A DNA stretch of 64,000 nucleotides. Origin: Ruminococcus sp. GTDB taxonomy: Bacteria; Bacillota; Clostridia; Oscillospirales; Ruminococcaceae. The DNA is taken from contig JAEELF010000037.1 of the NCBI GenBank assembly GCA_016288815.1, positions 1 to 64,000 on the forward strand, given 5' to 3'. The notes beneath the pieces are model-generated. The model worked only from the letters and a program-made list of their open reading frames with translations. It was not told the origin of the DNA and did no database searches. Below, one piece after another: positions 50,953-58,890 of the stretch. The translations under genes were made by a program, and so were the position numbers. Each line of letters opens with the position of its first letter. Position 1 is the stretch's first letter.

Positions 50953-52929
50953 GTGGACTACTTGACTGTGAAAGAAGTCGCTGAACTAAAAGGCTGTTCT
51001 GAGCGCTTTATTCGCAAACTTATAAGTAACGGGGATTTGAAATCCGAAGAGGTGGTTAATAGAGCAAACGGACACAAGAGTCATTCTATTCCCATATCGA
51101 CGCTCTCCGATGAATTACAGCAGCGATACTACAAGCGTCAGCGCTCAGATGCAGGACTGCTGCCGGAGGTAAAGGAAAAGAAGAAAAACGCTGCCAAAAA
51201 GCAGCGCTCATTCGAGGACCTTACTGCTGATGAGCGAACAGAGGTCAATGTCTGGACTGAAATTCTCAAGGAATGGCAGGGACTCAGAAACGGCTACAAC
51301 GGCAGCAAGGTCGAATTCGACAAGCTGTATGTTGGTAAATGCCAGATCGAGCACCCGGACATCAAGGTATCTAAGGATATCCTCTACCGGAAATGGAGCG
51401 CATACCGTGAAAACGATATGGAAGGTCTTATCGACAAACGTGGGGCTTGGAACAAGGGCACCAGCAAGATACCAGCTCCGGTGTGGGACTGCTTCCTGTG
51501 GTACTGGCTCGATGAAAATCAGCCAACAGCAAGCCTTTGCTATCGAAATACTATTGACTGGACTGCTGAATTCTATCCGGAGCTTGTCAGTCAGATACCG
51601 ACAGAACGGAGCTTTCGGCGTCAAATCGACCGTGATGTCGCATATGCCATTCAAGTATATATGCGCCAAGGCGACAAGGCATTCAACGACCGCTGCGCTC
51701 CGTATGCAATGAGAATGTATGAGAGCTTGGAGGCTAACGACTGCTGGATCGCTGATAACCATACATTTGATGTTATCTCTCTCGACGGCGAGACTAAGCA
51801 CAGGCTTTATCTGACAGCTTTCCTCGATGCCAAATCAGGTGTTATGACCGGCTGGAATATTACCGATGCGCCCTCTGCACAATCTACGATATTGGCGCTT
51901 CGACACGGTATTATTAGGTTTGGTATTCCAAAGTGCATTTACGTTGATAACGGACGCGAATTTCTTAATATCAGCTTCGGCGGCAGAGGTCACAGGTCAA
52001 GGAAGTCTATGGAAGATCAGCCTGAGCCGCCTGCAATACTTAAACGTCTCGGAATCGAAATGCGTAACGCTATCGTCCGGAACGCAAGAGCTAAGCCTAT
52101 CGAAAGAACCTTCCGCACCGTCAAGGAGCAATTCTCAAAGCTGTTCAGCGGCTTCTGCGGCGGAACGATACTCGAACGTCCGGAAAGTCTGAAATACCGG
52201 ATAAAGAACGGTGAAATACCACGCGACTATGAGATAAGAGACGTATTTGATTCGTGGATAGACGGTGAATTCAACTGCCAGAGCTACGGCGGCTCTGAAC
52301 GCTGCTATAAGGGAATGTCCCGAATAGATGTATGGAATCAGACCATAAGCGAGGCAAGGCAGGCTAATCCGGCTGATCTCAACCTTATGCTGATGTCTAC
52401 TACCAGAGCGCAGAAGATAAAGCGCGACGGCGTGTATATCACTATCGCAGGGGAAAAGCTCTGGTATATGGATACCGAGGAGACTGTTATGAACCTCCAG
52501 CGCGAGGTATTTGTAAGGTACGATCCTGCTGATCTGAGCAGCGTAAGGATATATGATGCTGCTACCGACAAGTTTATGTTTGAATGGAAGCTGGCAGACG
52601 AGCTTATGCTTGAATACCTCGAAGATGATGTTCAGAATGTTGCTGATGCTCAGGAGAAGATCAGAATGACAAAGAAATTTGTCAAGGAACAGGCTGCCGG
52701 TATAACTGCGAGTCTGACCAACGAACAGCGCATAACGCTTATTGAAATGACCGTAAACAAGGCTCAGAAAAATAAGGAAGAAAAATTCAAGATCCAGATG
52801 CCAAACAAGATAATCCCGGTTATGGCTAAGGAAGAGCCAATAGAAGAAAAAGTCGCAGTGGGTACGGATAGCTCAACGGTCTATGACTTGAAAAGAATAA
52901 TCCGCAATGCTGCTAAACGAAAGGAATGA
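50953..52929 (+). CDS. Mu-type DDE transposase (MuA-like)
   Basis: 658 residues, start GTG 50953 with an AAAGGAGG site. N-terminal MerR/HTH-like domain (DYLTVKEVAELKGCSERFIRKLISNGDL), a second DNA-binding region, then an RNase-H-fold catalytic core: Asp in NHTFDVI (near 270), Asp in IYVDNGREF (near 333) and Glu in KPIERTFRTVKEQF (near 383), followed by a Mu-transposase C-terminal beta-barrel and a Lys/Glu-rich tail. It would catalyse integration and replicative transposition of the prophage. The MuB-like gene follows at 4 bases. Confidence 0.93.
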   Translation: MDYLTVKEVAELKGCSERFIRKLISNGDLKSEEVVNRANGHKSHSIPISTLSDELQQRYYKRQRSDAGLLPEVKEKKKNAAKKQRSFEDLTADERTEVNVWTEILKEWQGLRNGYNGSKVEFDKLYVGKCQIEHPDIKVSKDILYRKWSAYRENDMEGLIDKRGAWNKGTSKIPAPVWDCFLWYWLDENQPTASLCYRNTIDWTAEFYPELVSQIPTERSFRRQIDRDVAYAIQVYMRQGDKAFNDRCAPYAMRMYESLEANDCWIADNHTFDVISLDGETKHRLYLTAFLDAKSGVMTGWNITDAPSAQSTILALRHGIIRFGIPKCIYVDNGREFLNISFGGRGHRSRKSMEDQPEPPAILKRLGIEMRNAIVRNARAKPIERTFRTVKEQFSKLFSGFCGGTILERPESLKYRIKNGEIPRDYEIRDVFDSWIDGEFNCQSYGGSERCYKGMSRIDVWNQTISEARQANPADLNLMLMSTTRAQKIKRDGVYITIAGEKLWYMDTEETVMNLQREVFVRYDPADLSSVRIYDAATDKFMFEWKLADELMLEYLEDDVQNVADAQEKIRMTKKFVKEQAAGITASLTNEQRITLIEMTVNKAQKNKEEKFKIQMPNKIIPVMAKEEPIEEKVAVGTDSSTVYDLKRIIRNAAKRKE

Positions 52930-52933
52930 TCAT

Positions 52934-53857
52934 ATGTATTCACAGGAACAGAATGAGCTGCTGGCTAAGGTGGAGCAGCTCCAGAGGGAGCGTAGCATAA
53001 GCCAGAACGAAGTCGGAAAGCTCATCGGCATTTCCGGCACAGCACTCTCTCAGATAAAAAACGGTAAGTATGCCGCTGATCCGCAGAAGGTCTTTGATAA
53101 GATAGCTGAATATTTTGGCGTTAAGGAAAAGGCACAGCTTACATATACAGAGCTGAAATATGTTTCTACAAGCATATCGGCTCAGATCTATGACATAATA
53201 GGCGCTTGTCAAGTCAAGGGCGGACTTGCAGTCGCAGCCGGAGATGCAGGTATAGGAAAGACAAAAGCGGCTCAGAAATACGTTGAGGATCACCCTGCAA
53301 ACAGCATTTTAATAACAGTTAATCCCTGTTTGACAAATATAAAAAGCCTGCTGAAGGTCATTGCAGACCGGATAAACGCTCCTCAGGAGAAATCCCGTGA
53401 TGAGCTCTGGTTATCGGTCGCACGGAAGCTTTCAGACGGACAGGTGCTCATTTTTGACGAAGCTCAACACCTTACGCTGAAGTGTATAGAGGTTCTGAGG
53501 AGTTTCTCAGACTACTTCAATGACAAAGGTCAGACACTCGGTATATGCTTCATCGGCAATCTTGATACAGTTGCCCGTATCGGCAGCAAGAAAGCTGAGT
53601 TCGCTCAGATAGCGAACCGCACAAAGCAGAAGCAGGTATATACTAAGGAGCAGATACGGCGTGAGGATATCATCAAGCTGTTCCCTTTGCTGGAAGTCGG
53701 TGATATGGACAAGGAAATTGATTTCCTGCATCGCATTGCCAGAACTCCGCAGGCTATCAGGGGAGTTATAAACTTGTTTTCCAACGCATACGACAACGAG
53801 GACTATTCCTTCAAGGGACTCGTGGCAGCAGCCAAGGGAATGAATATAGAGGTGTGA
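52934..53857 (+). CDS. Mu-type transposition ATPase (MuB-like)
   Basis: 307 residues from ATG 52934. N-terminal Cro/CI-type HTH (about 18-60: RSISQNEVGKLIGISGTALSQIKNGKY), then an AAA ATPase with Walker A AGDAGIGKTKA (near 105), Walker B LIFDEAQHL (near 175) and a sensor-like segment. MuB selects target DNA and activates the transposase. It is directly downstream of the transposase, as in Mu. Confidence 0.92.
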   Translation: MYSQEQNELLAKVEQLQRERSISQNEVGKLIGISGTALSQIKNGKYAADPQKVFDKIAEYFGVKEKAQLTYTELKYVSTSISAQIYDIIGACQVKGGLAVAAGDAGIGKTKAAQKYVEDHPANSILITVNPCLTNIKSLLKVIADRINAPQEKSRDELWLSVARKLSDGQVLIFDEAQHLTLKCIEVLRSFSDYFNDKGQTLGICFIGNLDTVARIGSKKAEFAQIANRTKQKQVYTKEQIRREDIIKLFPLLEVGDMDKEIDFLHRIARTPQAIRGVINLFSNAYDNEDYSFKGLVAAAKGMNIEV

Positions 53858-53858
53858 A

Positions 53859-54035
53859 ATGAAGCACGGAAAAGCCCCTAACAAATCCCAGAAGATATTC
53901 CTCCGCAGCATTAATCTTGATCCTGAGGAATGGCTCATAGTTAAGAATACAGATAAAGAAATGCTGCTGTTAAGCAGGCATACAGGACATACAAAGGTCA
54001 TACCGAAATGGAGGGATACAAATGACAGCGACTGA
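53859..54035 (+). CDS. DUF6906-like small prophage protein
   Basis: 58 residues starting at the ATG 53859. It opens KHGKAPNKSQKIFL and continues LDPEEWLIVKNTDKEMLLLSRHTGHTKVIP, the pattern of a short protein widespread in Firmicutes phages next to replication or recombination genes. Too short to be picked up by length-based calling. Function unknown. Its end overlaps the following gene by 14 bases. Confidence 0.7.
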   Translation: MKHGKAPNKSQKIFLRSINLDPEEWLIVKNTDKEMLLLSRHTGHTKVIPKWRDTNDSD

Positions 54036-54426
54036 TTGGGAAAAGGTCGAAAACAAGCTCAGTTATCCGTTTGGAGGAGTGAAACTTCGCATAGACGGTT
54101 ATGATGTTAATGTAATGGTAGAAAAGGAAAAACCGGGCTCGCTGAAATACGTTCTTGTAGTATATGTGGACGGATATATCAAGGGAGAATGGATCACAAA
54201 TGACTGCGAGATTAGCAGGAAGTTCTATTGCAAAAAAACTAAATCTCTGCTCACCAATTATGTCAGGAAATCATCAGCTTTTAAGCATATGAAAAAGAAA
54301 GAGCAGGAAGAGTGGATCAAGAAATATACATATGAGTATTATAGCCCGTATTTCACTTCATTCAAAAGGCTTAAGACTCACTTTACAAAAAACAATGATT
54401 CGATAGAACTTATAGATAACATTTAA
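54022..54426 (+). CDS. Unknown prophage protein
   Basis: 134 residues, mixed alpha/beta, Lys-rich C-terminal half with KKTKSLLTNYVRKSSAF. Start ATG 54022 within the end of the DUF6906 gene; a GGAGGG site is near. No family recognised. It resembles small proteins of other Firmicutes Mu-like phages in place only. Confidence 0.5.
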   Translation: MTATDWEKVENKLSYPFGGVKLRIDGYDVNVMVEKEKPGSLKYVLVVYVDGYIKGEWITNDCEISRKFYCKKTKSLLTNYVRKSSAFKHMKKKEQEEWIKKYTYEYYSPYFTSFKRLKTHFTKNNDSIELIDNI

Positions 54427-54441
54427 CTGGAGGAGAACAAA

Positions 54442-54750
54442 ATGAAAGAGTACATAAAAACGGTATGCTGCGGAGCAATAGTCGGTGCGTGCCTTATGCA
54501 GCTTACGAACATGGCAGTAGAAAGCCTAATAGATAAGCATTTTGCAGTCGGCGGCGAGATACTTCTTCCCCTGCTTCTGATCCTCGTTGGATATATAGGC
54601 TGGAAATTTGCAGAGTCGTATTTCAAAGAGATACGATACAAGGAGATCTACAATAAGGGTTACAAGGACGGAGCAAAGGTATATAGCTACAAGATAGTGC
54701 TTCCTATTGAGGAAGAACTGCTTGAGGCTAAGGATAGTAAAGCAAATTGA
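54442..54750 (+). CDS. Small prophage membrane protein
   Basis: 102 residues with two hydrophobic segments (about 5-24 and 36-56) and a charged cytoplasmic tail. TGGAGGAG site. Function unknown. Its stop codon lies 7 bases before the second hammerhead-like element. Confidence 0.55.
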   Translation: MKEYIKTVCCGAIVGACLMQLTNMAVESLIDKHFAVGGEILLPLLLILVGYIGWKFAESYFKEIRYKEIYNKGYKDGAKVYSYKIVLPIEEELLEAKDSKAN

Positions 54751-54757
54751 AATAACA

Positions 54758-54823
54758 GCCGAAACGGTGGACAGGCTCCACCGTCCGCCGGGATCGGTCT
54801 ACCGGCGCTGATGATGGCAGACC
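54758..54823 (+). ncRNA. Hammerhead-like ribozyme element, copy B
   Basis: Same 66-base layout. Stem III here is ACGGTGGA/TCCACCGT: compared with copy A two base pairs have changed on both strands (A-T to G-C, C-G to T-A). The outer pair of stem I changes from T-A to C-G. The core is CTGATGA (54808-54814). Cleavage triplet GTC, predicted cut 54785/54786. Loop I GGTCT (54796-54800) and AGACC (54819-54823) are unchanged. One G-A opposition occurs at the end of stem I. The covariation supports a real RNA fold. Confidence 0.75.
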
Positions 54824-54851
54824 AAAAATAATATTCAGGAGGAAACCAACA

Positions 54852-55133
54852 ATGACAAAGAACGAAGAAAGATTGGAAAAATGCAGGGATATCCTTAGAC
54901 ATTATGGCTTCGAGGCACAGCAGGATAAACTTGTGGAGGAGTGCGAGGAGCTCATCGAAGCAGCTCAGGGCGAGGATTACGACAGCTTCATCGATGAGCT
55001 CGCAGATGTCACTATAATGATAACTCAGATGTGCATTTCACTTGAACCGGAGCAGTACGGACAGCTTGAGGAAATGGTGGATTTCAAACTCGACAGGACT
55101 CTTGAGCGAATCAATGACGAAGTTGATACATAA
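54852..55133 (+). CDS. MazG-like nucleotide pyrophosphohydrolase
   Basis: 93 residues with the MazG metal-binding motifs: KLVEECEELIEAAQ (ExxEE) and FIDELADVTIMITQM (ExxD). Single-domain all-alpha NTP pyrophosphatases of this size are common in phages and may remove non-canonical nucleotides or (p)ppGpp. GGAGG site. It lies between copies B and C of the ribozyme-like element. Confidence 0.85.
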   Translation: MTKNEERLEKCRDILRHYGFEAQQDKLVEECEELIEAAQGEDYDSFIDELADVTIMITQMCISLEPEQYGQLEEMVDFKLDRTLERINDEVDT

Positions 55134-55134
55134 C

Positions 55135-55200
55135 GCCGAAACAGCGGACACGCTCCGCTGTCTGCCGGGGACGGTCTCCCGGTACTGATGATGGCAGACC
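55135..55200 (+). ncRNA. Hammerhead-like ribozyme element, copy C
   Basis: Same 66-base layout, beginning one base after the TAA of the MazG-like gene. Stem III equals copy A except for the loop (CACGC). The second pair of stem I is G-T here instead of G-C. Core CTGATGA (55185-55191); cleavage triplet GTC, predicted cut 55162/55163; GGTCT and AGACC conserved. The AbrB-like gene begins 36 bases downstream. Confidence 0.72.
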
Positions 55201-55235
55201 AAAGAATATTGATAATCAAATAGGAGGTAATGTCT

Positions 55236-55472
55236 ATGACATCAAAAAAGCTTACAAGCTCCGCAGGGATTACGATCCCGAAGGATCTGCGCCTGCGTCT
55301 CGGCTGGAAGCCGGGAATGTCGGTGGATATCGAGCCGACATCTGACGGAGCGGTAATTATCAGAGCACACGCTCCGCAGTGCCGCTTCTGCGGAGACTAT
55401 ACGAATATCCACAAGTACAAGGATATCACAGTTTGCGCTAAGTGTGCAAATGAAATGAAGGAGGCTATCTGA
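55236..55472 (+). CDS. AbrB/SpoVT-type protein with zinc ribbon
   Basis: 78 residues from ATG 55236 (TAGGAGG site). N-terminal swapped-hairpin DNA-binding domain (KLTSSAGITIPKDLRLRLGWKPGMSVDIEPTSDGAVII) and a C-terminal CxxC...CxxC zinc ribbon (CRFCGDYTNIHKYKDITVCAKC). Probably a phage transcription regulator or an antitoxin-like protein; no toxin gene follows. It ends one base before the next ATG. Confidence 0.85.
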   Translation: MTSKKLTSSAGITIPKDLRLRLGWKPGMSVDIEPTSDGAVIIRAHAPQCRFCGDYTNIHKYKDITVCAKCANEMKEAI

Positions 55473-55473
55473 T

Positions 55474-56142
55474 ATGGAGAATATGAACGCTGTCATTGAC
55501 AGAATGGCAGAGATAAGCAGCGCTAAAAAGCTTCTTAATGAGGAATACGACAGGCTTCAGGCAATGCTGCTCTTGGAAGCTGAAAAGGAACTTACTGATA
55601 CAAAGCTTAAATCCGTAAGCTGGACAAGCAGCGATAACAACACTGCATCGGTAACGATATCGGATACTGTTTCAGTTGTCGCCGGAGAGCTTCTCCAAAG
55701 CATATTCGGAGCTGTTTATCCGAGCATGGTAGAGCAGAAGACAACATACACACTCAAAGCTCCTGCAAAGCGTATTCTTTCTGCTATCTGGCATGGAGAA
55801 TACTGTGAGGGCAGTGTAGCAGAAATTATCAGCAACCTCAGCTGCGACGATAAATCAAAGCGTGTACTGCTGAAAAAAATCAAGGGCATCAGCTTTGATA
55901 AAGACAAGAATAATCTCATGACACTCGCGGGTCTTTCTGAAACTGAGGCGTCAGATATGGCGTACCTGATAAATGAAGCCGCTGCATGGGAGAACATCTG
56001 TACATTCATCAAGGTAAACAATAACGGGCAGATAAATGATAATATCCTCAAGGATATTATCACAAAGGTAAACGCTGCTGTCAATGTTTCCAGAGGAATG
56101 AAGACTGAGATCACTGCTGCCGGGGGTGACGAAGATGAATGA
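55474..56142 (+). CDS. Unknown early prophage protein, possibly nuclease-inhibitor-like
   Basis: 222 residues. Start ATG 55474 with GGAGG in the preceding gene end. N-terminal coiled-coil (VIDRMAEISSAKKLLNEEYDRLQAML), central mixed region, C-terminal helices. The position between transposition genes and GemA is where Mu carries Gam, but the sequence does not show clear Gam motifs. Function unknown. Confidence 0.5.
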   Translation: MENMNAVIDRMAEISSAKKLLNEEYDRLQAMLLLEAEKELTDTKLKSVSWTSSDNNTASVTISDTVSVVAGELLQSIFGAVYPSMVEQKTTYTLKAPAKRILSAIWHGEYCEGSVAEIISNLSCDDKSKRVLLKKIKGISFDKDKNNLMTLAGLSETEASDMAYLINEAAAWENICTFIKVNNNGQINDNILKDIITKVNAAVNVSRGMKTEITAAGGDEDE

Positions 56143-56410
56143 CCAAATGATAATGCAGTTTGTTACCGCCATAACGGATTGCTTTAAAGACGAGGATAAT
56201 CGCGAGCTGTATAGTTTTTCCCAGATCAAGTCTGAAGACGGAAATGAAATTGTTCTGTCAATGTTTTATGCTCTTCAGTTCGTTGTAAATCAGCTTGGAA
56301 ATACGCACTATGATCCGCTTGAGCTCATCAGTGTACTGACACGTCTTCTATTTCTTCAAGAAGTTAATACCAATAAAAATGGAGGTGCTGACGATGAAAA
56401 CAGTAATTGA
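56135..56410 (+). CDS. Small acidic prophage protein of unknown function
   Basis: 91 residues from ATG 56135; GTG 56126 would add three. Helical. It overlaps the end of the previous gene by 8 bases and the next small gene by 17. No family recognised. Confidence 0.5.
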   Translation: MNDQMIMQFVTAITDCFKDEDNRELYSFSQIKSEDGNEIVLSMFYALQFVVNQLGNTHYDPLELISVLTRLLFLQEVNTNKNGGADDENSN

Positions 56411-56552
56411 TTACTTCTTAATTGTCGTTGCACCATGCGTGGGGTGCAAAGGTGATAACCCCAGCGGAGAACCGTGCGATGTCTGCACACATCAGACATT
56501 AGTAGCGATGACTGACATATCTGTTGATTTGATACTGCGAGGTGAATTCTAA
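56394..56552 (+). CDS. Small putative zinc-binding prophage protein
   Basis: 52 residues from ATG 56394 (GGAGGTG site). Four cysteines in a CVGCK...PCDVC arrangement suggest a treble-clef-like zinc site. Its stop TAA overlaps the next start (TAATG), a coupling seen repeatedly in this operon. Too short for length-based detection. Confidence 0.55.
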   Translation: MKTVIDYFLIVVAPCVGCKGDNPSGEPCDVCTHQTLVAMTDISVDLILRGEF

Positions 56553-56839
56553 TGTGGATCGATGGCGAATGGTACACTGAATCCGATGTAAAGGCACATA
56601 TCCACGAACTAAAAACGGCTCTCAGAGAGCGCACAGAATCAGCTGATAATGGCGCACGTCAGATAGCACACTATGAGAACGAGAACCGCGATTTAAAAAG
56701 AATCATTGATCTTGCAAAGGCGGAGATCCCTCGCCCGTACCCAGAATATAAATATCGTTTTGAGGCGGAAGCTGAGAAGGTGCTTGCAGCTGAGAGAACA
56801 GTCTTTCATAAAGAAACGGACGGTGAGCTCAATGCTTGA
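56552..56839 (+). CDS. Unknown coiled-coil prophage protein
   Basis: 95 residues: a short N-terminal strand (WIDGEWYTESDV) and a long coiled-coil (about 12-60), then a Pro-rich turn (EIPRPYPEYKY). TAATG overlap with the previous gene. Function unknown. Confidence 0.5.
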   Translation: MWIDGEWYTESDVKAHIHELKTALRERTESADNGARQIAHYENENRDLKRIIDLAKAEIPRPYPEYKYRFEAEAEKVLAAERTVFHKETDGELNA

Positions 56840-56963
56840 ACAGGAAAAAGTGATAATGCTGCTTCCGCCGGTGAGCGTTGGGATCGTATCTATCCTGTCC
56901 TATGTGAAGCCGACTATCAGGTACATATCTGATAGGCTGTCAAAGGAGAACAAAAAACGATGA
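56832..56963 (+). CDS. Tiny prophage protein
   Basis: 43 residues from ATG 56832, overlapping the gene before (8 bases) and after (4 bases, ATGA). A hydrophobic stretch (VIMLLPPVSVGIVSIL) followed by a basic end suggests membrane contact. The tight overlaps support translation; function unknown. Confidence 0.45.
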   Translation: MLEQEKVIMLLPPVSVGIVSILSYVKPTIRYISDRLSKENKKR

Positions 56964-57262
56964 ATAAGCCCACTAAAACCAATAACGAACTATTCAATAG
57001 ATTTTGGAAAGCGTATCCGCGAAAAGAGGGAAAGCCAAAGGCGTTAAAGACCTTTGAGAAATATGTGCAGTCAGAGGACACGCTGCTACTGCTTCTCAAG
57101 GAGCTTGAGCGTCAGTCAAAGCTAAAGGACTGGAAGCACATCAACATGAAGTACATTCCGCTTGCACAAACATGGCTTAACCGGCGCGATTGGGAGGAGG
57201 ATCAGAGTGGAGCACTTGAAATTCGAGATACCGAAGATCAATACGGAGCTGCCGTATACTGA
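56960..57262 (+). CDS. Phage replication-associated protein, DnaD/helix-type N-terminus
   Basis: 100 residues. The beginning NELFNRFWKAYPRKEGKPKALKTFEKYV is the motif found in many phage replication-initiation and helicase-loader accessory proteins. It overlaps the DnaC-like gene by 56 bases in another frame. Probably acts with it at replication start. Unusual for a Mu-like phage. Confidence 0.6.
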   Translation: MNKPTKTNNELFNRFWKAYPRKEGKPKALKTFEKYVQSEDTLLLLLKELERQSKLKDWKHINMKYIPLAQTWLNRRDWEEDQSGALEIRDTEDQYGAAVY

Positions 57263-57977
57263 ATTCCTTCGGCTGAAAGCTGAGAGTTATAACAATAGTC
57301 CCGGAGATCTTAAAGGCTATGACTGCCCGTTATGCAAAAACAAAGGATACATTGAAAAAATAGTAGATGGAAATGAGGTGCTTGCGGAATGCAAGTGCCT
57401 CAAATATCGTGACACACTCAGGAGGATAAAGGAAAGTGGACTTGAAGAGCTCCTAAGGAGCTGCACGTTCAGGAGTTATGAGTGTACAGAAGAGTGGCAA
57501 ACAGCATTGAAGGCAGCGGCGCACAGCTTTTCAGAGCGTGACAATGGCTGCTTCTACATAGGAGGTCAGAGCGGCTGCGGAAAAACGCATTTATGCACTG
57601 CTATTGTTGGTGCTATGATAAAAAAAGGCAGATCCGCACGGTATTTCATCTGGCGCGAGGATTCCACTACACTCAAAGCTCTTGTGAATGATCCTGAATA
57701 CAAAACGGTTATTGATGGCTTTAAGCGTACAGATGTACTGTACATTGACGATCTTTTCAAGCAGAACACTGTAAGTGACGCTGATATCAAACTGGCATTT
57801 GAGCTTATTGATTATCGCGGCAGAAATAGATTGATGACTATCATATCTTCTGAGCTTACTTTTGATCAGCTGATCGACATCGATGAAGGACTTGCCGGAC
57901 GGATAATACAGCTAACACGGGGAAATCAACACATTATCCCAAAGGATCGAAAGAAAAATTATAGATTAAGGAAGTGA
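57207..57977 (+). CDS. DnaC-like helicase loader (AAA ATPase)
   Basis: 256 residues from GTG 57207 (GGGAGGAGG site). A zinc-finger-like N-terminus (CPLCKNKGYI...ECKCLKY) is typical of DnaC/DnaI proteins. The AAA core has Walker A FYIGGQSGCGKTHL (near 120), Walker B VLYIDDLF and a sensor Arg near the end (EGLAGRIIQ). It would bring the host DnaB helicase to phage DNA after transposition. Mu itself relies on host PriA, so this is an addition. Confidence 0.88.
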   Translation: MEHLKFEIPKINTELPYTEFLRLKAESYNNSPGDLKGYDCPLCKNKGYIEKIVDGNEVLAECKCLKYRDTLRRIKESGLEELLRSCTFRSYECTEEWQTALKAAAHSFSERDNGCFYIGGQSGCGKTHLCTAIVGAMIKKGRSARYFIWREDSTTLKALVNDPEYKTVIDGFKRTDVLYIDDLFKQNTVSDADIKLAFELIDYRGRNRLMTIISSELTFDQLIDIDEGLAGRIIQLTRGNQHIIPKDRKKNYRLRK

Positions 57978-57981
57978 TATA

Positions 57982-58464
57982 ATGGCAACAATGACAGGTA
58001 GACTATACGCTCTGGCATCAGGACTTGGAATGGTCGAGCGAGGAAATAAGGAAGACGCATTTCATCAGCTCGTGTATGGCATTACCGGAAAGGAGCACGT
58101 CAGTGAGCTGACGACATCCGAAGCCAACGCAGTGCAGCATGAGCTTCAGGAACGCATGAAAATGAAGAATCATGATAGGCCATTGAAAAAGCGCAGTAAA
58201 AAAGAAGTTCAGGGAATGATGACCTATCCTCAGCAAAAACTTGCATGGAGGTACATCTACCGCCTTGCAGAACTCGAACCAACTGAAGCAGGCGTATGTG
58301 ACAGACTCATCGGTGCAATACAAAAGATACTCGGTATAACCGTATCTAGAACAGATCCATTTAAGTGGATCAACTTTGATGACGGCACAAGACTTATAGA
58401 GCAGCTCAAGAGATATGTCCGCAGCGCCGAACGCAAGGCTGCTGCAAAAGGAGGCGGAGGGTAA
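57982..58464 (+). CDS. Mu gp16/GemA-like regulatory protein
   Basis: 160 residues with the DUF1018 pattern: LYALASGLGM..., a helical middle with basic run (RPLKKRSKKEVQGMMTYPQQKLAWRYI) and a C-terminal winged-helix-like FKWINFDDGTRLIEQLKRYV. In Mu the GemA protein alters host transcription and DNA supercoiling. Directly before Mor, as in Mu. Confidence 0.75.
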   Translation: MATMTGRLYALASGLGMVERGNKEDAFHQLVYGITGKEHVSELTTSEANAVQHELQERMKMKNHDRPLKKRSKKEVQGMMTYPQQKLAWRYIYRLAELEPTEAGVCDRLIGAIQKILGITVSRTDPFKWINFDDGTRLIEQLKRYVRSAERKAAAKGGGG

Positions 58465-58781
58465 TGGATATTAATAAGCTCATCAGTTTAGATCAACTTC
58501 GTGACGATCAGCGTGAGCTTGCTGAGGTCATCGGCTTGGAAGCATACAAGAAGCTTATAAACTATTATGGCGGCAGCCTTCTTTACGTCCAGAAGGTGGA
58601 TTCGGTACTCAAAGATACACGAGATAAAGAGCTGAATGAAAAATTCGACGGTGCTAACTATAAGGAGCTTGCCCGTGAGTACGGAATTTCGGAAATGACG
58701 ATACGCGATATCGTTGCCCCTAAACGGAAAGAGCTTCGTACCGCTCCGCTGGAAGGACAGATGAGTTTTGATAATAGTTGA
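58464..58781 (+). CDS. Mor-family transcription activator
   Basis: 105 residues of the Mor/C family of Mu: IGLEAYKKLINYYGGSLLYVQKVDSVLKD (dimerisation part with the conserved YGGS-LY-P-like turn) and FDGANYKELAREYGISEMTIRDIV (helix-turn-helix). It activates middle/late promoters, presumably the genes that follow. Overlaps GemA by 1 base (GTAATGG). Confidence 0.92.
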   Translation: MDINKLISLDQLRDDQRELAEVIGLEAYKKLINYYGGSLLYVQKVDSVLKDTRDKELNEKFDGANYKELAREYGISEMTIRDIVAPKRKELRTAPLEGQMSFDNS

Positions 58782-58825
58782 GATAGTGAATTCCTTTATA
58801 ATCCTTATATTTATTGTTTATTATT

Positions 58826-58876
58826 AAAAGTAGTATAATTCAGTTAAAACAAACTGATTGTACTACTTTTCTTTTT
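58826..58876 (+). terminator. Hairpin terminator after mor, overlapping a promoter box
   Basis: AAAAGTAGTA / TACTACTTTT (58826-58835 with 58861-58870) enclosing TCAGTT...AACTGA, followed by TTTTC TTTTT. TATAAT (58834-58839) without a good -35 lies in the left arm, a typical picture for an activator-dependent (Mor) promoter. So the end of early transcription and the start of the middle operon coincide here. Confidence 0.65.
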
Positions 58877-58890
58877 ATGGCGGTGAGAGC

